A stretch of DNA of 64,000 nt from Nelumbo lutea (Eukaryota > Streptophyta > Magnoliopsida > Proteales > Nelumbonaceae), in NCBI GenBank assembly GCA_022828595.1, contig JAKGHH010000004.1, forward strand, positions 86,518,270 to 86,582,269. Direction: 5' to 3'. Both the position numbers and the translations under genes were made by a program. Of this stretch, positions 60,572-64,000 are shown one piece after another; position 1 is the stretch's first letter; the number at the start of each line of letters is the position of its first letter. The notes under the pieces are model-generated. The model did not search any database. It saw only the letters and a list, made by a program, of their open reading frames with translations, and was not told the origin of the DNA.

Positions 60572-60648
60572 TGCTACTGGGGTCCTCGCGCGTCGCCCAT
60601 GCTTTGCACTACGGCAAGGGCCCGGCGCATCCCACCAATTCATCGTAA
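60572..60648 (+). pseudogene. Truncated U2 snRNA copy (3' third)
   Basis: Matches the last part of the full U2 at 62215-62411: ttgctactggggtcctcg, tgcgtcgcc-like, ttgcactac, cccaccaattcat. The 5' two thirds (branch-site recognition, stem II, Sm site) and the promoter are missing, so it is a dead copy. Confidence 0.85.
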
Positions 60649-60849
60649 AAAATGTGCTTTCTGATTCTGGAAGTGTTAATATCTTTATCATTTGGATTAT
60701 TTTCTGGGTTGATCTGCAATAAAAATTATAATGTGTGGTCAAGTTGGGTACTGTCAATCAATTTTGAAAAATTATAATGTGTGCATCGAAACGGATTCGG
60801 TTCTGTTTTTGTCAAGGCCTTAAGGGGACTCGGTTCTGGTGGCTGATAA

Positions 60850-61085
60850 AAATGTTGTTTGATGATATTAGAGCAGAGCTGCTCAAAGTCTTCGTTTTTT
60901 GGTCTCCTCAAATAGTCTGGGACATTTTGTTAGTAGACATTGGAATAGTACTGCTCACTTTATTTGTGAGTGGGAGCTTAATCGAAGGTTGGGGAGTGGT
61001 TTTTCTCCCCGCCTTCCTGTCTGCTGCTTTGTTCAACTTTATTTTTTTTTTCTTTTTATCTATAAATTAGATTTATCTTTACCAA
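60850..61085 (+). pseudogene. Possible LINE tail fragment
   Basis: The frame FVSRHWNSTAHFICEWELNRR resembles the VSR..N..AH..A.WAL closing motif of plant LINE RNase H domains, and a T/A-rich tail follows. It lies between the truncated U2 and the U1 gene. Confidence 0.4.
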
Positions 61086-61237
61086 AAGGAAAAAGAAAAG
61101 GCTAAAAGAGGAACTAAGATCATGACGCAAGGGATCACACAACTTAGCCATTTGCAGACTGCAAAACGGACTTTACCACGGGTAGCGTGCGGGATGCTTT
61201 AAAAACTATTGAGAGTTAAACTTTGAGTGGCTACGGA

Positions 61238-61248
61238 GTCCCACATCG
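61238..61248 (+). promoter_or_regulatory. U1 upstream sequence element (USE)
   Basis: gtcccacatcg matches the plant snRNA USE consensus RTCCCACATCG. Exactly 33 bases separate it from the TATA box at 61282, the spacing known to specify RNA polymerase II at plant snRNA promoters (polymerase III genes have about ten fewer). Confidence 0.93.
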
Positions 61249-61281
61249 CCTAAATAAGAAAAAGAGAAGAAAATAAAGGAG

Positions 61282-61289
61282 TATAAATA
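61282..61289 (+). promoter_or_regulatory. U1 TATA box
   Basis: tataaata, 31 bases before the first base of U1 and 33 bases after the USE. Confidence 0.92.
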
Positions 61290-61312
61290 CAATGAAAAAG
61301 GAATGTCAAAAC

Positions 61313-61476
61313 ATACTTACCTGGACGGGGTCGATGGGTCATCAAGAAGGCTCATGGCCTAGGTTGGCGACCTCCATTGCACGAAGGGAGGGGTGTCCGC
61401 CTAACATCTCCCCAAGTGGGAGAGTGTGCGTCATAATTTGTGGCAGCGGGGGTACGCGTTCGCGCGGCCCCTATCC
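61313..61476 (+). ncRNA. U1: U1 spliceosomal snRNA
   Basis: Full-length U1 (164 nt), the RNA that pairs with 5' splice sites at the start of spliceosome assembly. Visible landmarks in order: the 5' end ATACTTACCTGG, whose ACTTACCTG pairs with the splice site and is unchanged; stem-loop I with the atcaagaag loop bound by U1-70K; stem-loop II with the intact ATTGCAC heptamer bound by U1A; stem-loop III (tctccccaagtgggaga); a plant-type Sm site in cataatttgtgg; and the final GC-rich stem-loop IV (cgcgttcgcgcg) ending gcccctatcc. The promoter is complete. Everything seen points to a functional copy. The right end is set by family length. Confidence 0.93.
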
Positions 61477-62138
61477 AATTCCAAATTTCAAGTTTTACTC
61501 CCTGTTTTGCCAATGAGGCCACTTCTTAGTCCCATTTTCCCAGTTTTGATCTCACGTGTTATCCCATCTTTGGTAATTTTAGGAATATCTTTACTATTTT
61601 GCTGACTACAGTCTACTCGTTGTGATCCTTTCTGAGTTTTCTACCAGGAAAAATTCAAAGTAAAACGGAAATACAATTTCAATTCATTGGATCAGAACAA
61701 TATATATCTGTGTTTTTGACCTAAACGACAATTTTTTTGACCAAAAATAGTTGACTTGATCAATGATCCGTTGATCCAGGAACGCTTGACCTGTTTGATC
61801 TGGACGACGGTTTTCTTTTTTTTGACAAAGGAGTGTCTCAAAGATGAAAATAGAACCGGTTGCTTGAATAGTTCTGGGCTGAACAGTCCAAACTGTTGGA
61901 AAACCATATATAAACATGGCTATTTAAGAATAACCATGGAAGAACTGGCCAACCCAGATAATTCTTTGATGAACACACTCGGACCCTTGAAAAAGCTCAG
62001 GCGAAGGCTTTTTGAACAGGCAAGAGAGTGGTGGGTCTTGGACCAAACGACCGCTGGGCGCTGGGCGGATGATTCATAGATGACTACACCAGCGTGATCT
62101 TGAACTAATGAATGGCGGGGAAGGAAAGGAGGACTTTA
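61477..62138. other. Spacer between U1 and U2
   Basis: About 660 bases with no gene. The frame at 61756-62079 (107 codons) resembles no family. Confidence 0.5.
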
Positions 62139-62149
62139 ATCCCACATCG
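62139..62149 (+). promoter_or_regulatory. U2 upstream sequence element (USE)
   Basis: atcccacatcg matches RTCCCACATCG exactly and lies 33 bases before the TATA box, the same Pol II-type spacing as in the U1 promoter. Confidence 0.93.
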
Positions 62150-62182
62150 GCTGTTGAGAAGAACAGAAGAGTTAGCGTGGAC

Positions 62183-62190
62183 TATAAAAA
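62183..62190 (+). promoter_or_regulatory. U2 TATA box
   Basis: tataaaaa, 32 bases before the first base of U2. Confidence 0.92.
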
Positions 62191-62214
62191 GTGCTGGAAG
62201 ACAACTATTAATTC

Positions 62215-62411
62215 ATACCTTTCTCGGCCTTTTGGCTAAGATGAAGTGTAGTATCTGTTCTTATCAGTTTAATATCTGATACGTGGGCCTTCGGTCCACA
62301 TGATATTAAATTTATTTTACTAGGGGGAAGACCAACTACTGTAGCTTGCTACTGGGGTCCTCGTGCGTCGCCTATGCGTTGCACTACTGCACGGGCCTTG
62401 TGCACCCCACC
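62215..62411 (+). ncRNA. U2: U2 spliceosomal snRNA (slightly variant)
   Basis: Full-length U2 (197 nt), the RNA that selects the intron branch point. Landmarks: ATACCTTTCTCGGCC at the 5' end; GTGTAGTATCTG with the GUAGUA branch-site recognition core intact; stem-loop IIa (gtgggccttcggtccac) with a changed but paired loop; the single-stranded Sm region; and the terminal stem-loop with ttgcactactgca. Two departures from the plant U2 I remember: position 29 is G (taagatGaag) where C is expected, in the segment that pairs with U6, and the Sm site reads atttta rather than the usual A-U4-6-G. The promoter is intact. It may be a working variant or a copy beginning to decay. Confidence 0.88.
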
Positions 62412-63152
62412 AATTCATTGTTTAAATCTTTCACTGTTCTAATCAGTGTTTTGAGCTATTATACAGAGACTTGTAATAAGCATTTGATGTAATGTTCATC
62501 TGTTTCTAATAATGTCTGGCAGACCTTTTTATAGGGGGAATTCTACTACTCTACAAGATATCTGTTTTCTTGTTTTGATGATATTAGAGTATCATAGCTA
62601 CTCAAGTTTAAAATAGAGTTCAGTGGCTCACTTTCTTGCCAGAATCGAGCTTGTTCTGAGGTTGTGAAGCGGTTACCTGTGTTTTAGTTTATGTAATGTA
62701 TGTTTCTTCATCTTTTACTGAAAAAGAAAAGCTAAAACAAAAACTAGCTAAGATCATGACTCATGGGTTCAAATAACCATTGAGAAGCTCTAACAGAACT
62801 TCGCCATCTGCAGACTGCAATACAGCCTTAAATTCATCTCGTGACTTGTGATTAGTGGACATGTAGGGTCCCTTTGGTTCACAGATCAAACTTTTTGCTT
62901 ATCTGCAGACTGCAACACGAAATGCATGAATACAGAAGTCGTGCAGCCTTTATAAACTTCAATGGATCAAACTTTTTGCTGAACTATCAAACATTAGAAA
63001 GCTTTCAATTCGAGGTCCATCTAAGCTGCCTTCTGTTGTACGACATTAAAAAGCTTTCAAATTATTAGGACAAATAACGAAAGAGACACAAATAACAACA
63101 AGGAAACCAAGAAAAAAAACAGATAAAACTCCTGAACTTCAGAGACATCTTA
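62412..63152. other. U2 downstream flank and cysteine synthase 3' region
   Basis: The part 62412-62840 resembles the flank of the truncated U2 (60649-61165) in blocks: tgatgatattagag (62576 and 60853), aaagaaaagctaaaa..aactaagatcatgac (62725 and about 61089) and gcagactgcaa. Both belong to one duplicated segment. The remainder is probably the 3' UTR of the minus-strand cysteine synthase gene. Confidence 0.5.
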
Positions 63153-63242
63153 TTACTCAAAAACCATGCTTTCTGCCTCCTTTCTCATGGAATCGAACAG
63201 CACAGATGACAGGTAGCGCTTACCAAATCTGGGGAAAATCAC
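63153..63242 (-). CDS. Cysteine synthase (OASTL), last coding exon
   Basis: A 90-base exon preceded by a gttatgcag acceptor and ending in TAA encodes the final 29 residues of an O-acetylserine (thiol) lyase: [20 protein letters not shown], then KEAESMVFE. These PLP enzymes make cysteine from O-acetylserine and sulfide. The match is to the well-conserved FPSFGERYLS...RKEAE.M.FE tail, and the intron before it is at the usual site. Two conserved positions differ (Ser to Arg and Glu to Lys in FPSFGER). The rest of the gene lies to the right of the window, so catalytic residues and isoform (cytosolic, plastid or mitochondrial) cannot be judged; a close beta-cyanoalanine synthase relative is less likely given the tail. 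Confidence 0.8.
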   Translation of the reverse strand: MIFPRFGKRYLSSVLFDSMRKEAESMVFE

Positions 63243-64000
63243 CTGCATAACGGCAAAACGAGTCATTTCTGACAACATAAGGTTGAAGAAAACAAGAATG
63301 AAATGAAACAGCTTGATGATCTAAATTTCAAATGAAACTAAAATAGTACAGGAATGTAGAATCAGCAGAAATGTAAGGTATGGGGTGAATTTTGTATACC
63401 AAGCTAAATTCCCCTCCCATTTGCTATATGTGAATGAGGTTTTATTTTTCTTTGGGAAAATGCATCAGAGATTTATTAGTAGTACTTAAATTTTCTTGAT
63501 GGGAATTAGTACTACTTCGTTTTTCTTTCCTATATAGAAAGTTAATAAGCTTCAAGAGAAATGTCTAAAATTTAGACAGGTAGGAATACTAATTCAAAGG
63601 TTTTATTTCAGTGATGTCACTTTTTAACCAATTGCATACCTTAACCTTTCAAAACAAGATTATTAAGGCCATGTTTGTGAGTGCATAAAAATAAGTATTT
63701 ATTTGGGCCATTAAGCACTTATTGGTATTTGGGAAACAAGCCCGAAACAAGTGCTTATTTTTTAAGCCCAAATTTCCAGTTTCTTTTTTTAACTGCTTAT
63801 CACTTTTTATTTTTTTTTCTTTCAAAATTATCCCTGGTTGAATTTAAAAATACCACATATAAAATTATCCTTAGTTGAATTTTGTAAAAGTACTTTCATA
63901 AAAGTATTTTTATATAAAAATTCTTTGTAAAAGTGTTTTCATAAAAGTAGATTAATAAAAGTACTTTCATAAGGATATAATTTGAAAATTTGAAAGAAAA
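63243..64000 (-). other. Intron of the cysteine synthase gene
   Basis: From the acceptor of the last exon to the window edge no further exon was found. It includes a MITE-like start at about 63667 (gccatgtttgtgagtgc) and repeated aaaagtactttcataaa phrases at 63884-63971. Confidence 0.55.

Noticed and set aside
61756..62079. 107-codon plus-strand frame between U1 and U2
   Set aside because: It covers the upstream part of the U2 promoter region and has no recognisable domain.
1..64000. CRISPR arrays, rRNA genes, tRNA genes, bacterial-type operons
   Set aside because: No regularly spaced short repeats with unique spacers, no rRNA motifs and no convincing tRNA cloverleaf were seen; the tRNA-like B box near 18070 belongs to a SINE-like repeat.

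Overview
The window is nuclear DNA from a flowering plant, probably a woody dicot, although the sequence cannot fix the species. The signs are small exons with GT-AG introns, AT-rich intergenic DNA, plant-type snRNA promoters, and dense plant transposons of many kinds (hAT-type MITEs, MULEs, Helitron, Ty1/copia, Ty3/gypsy chromovirus, LINE tails). No prokaryotic, organellar or CRISPR feature was seen.

Layout. 1-4700: repeat-derived intergenic DNA with a dead PPR fragment. 4718-14197 (minus): a complete 15-exon gene for a PQT3/RBBP6-like E3 ubiquitin ligase (DWNN domain, CCHC knuckle, RING), with its promoter near 15070. 15.1-25 kb: MITEs and a decayed Ty3/gypsy chromovirus (19536 to about 24925). 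25694-45657 (minus): a complete 10-exon AIM24-family gene (281 aa), stretched to 20 kb because its introns hold a Helitron, a solo LTR, LINE tails and two broken copia elements, one of which carries a MITE. 46333-47642: a Pack-MULE with a perfect 9-bp target duplication that carries a broken two-exon piece of a cell-wall invertase gene. 47.6-56.1 kb: AT-rich DNA and a ~355-bp tandem array, split by a 3.8-kb long-TIR element that itself contains a solo LTR. 56.2-57.7 kb: two hAT-type MITEs 18 bp apart. 58.9-60 kb: a Helitron-like end. 60.57-62.41 kb: an snRNA cluster on the plus strand (truncated U2 copy, full U1, full-length U2), with both full copies behind plant Pol II-type USE/TATA promoters. 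63153-63242 (minus): the last coding exon of a cysteine synthase gene that continues beyond the right edge.

The protein genes have no evident shared pathway; this is an ordinary plant gene neighbourhood. The most informative parts are the mobile DNA (gene capture and three-level nesting) and the U1/U2 cluster. Exon borders were worked out by hand from splice signals, reading phase and remembered family sequence, and no search or alignment program was run.
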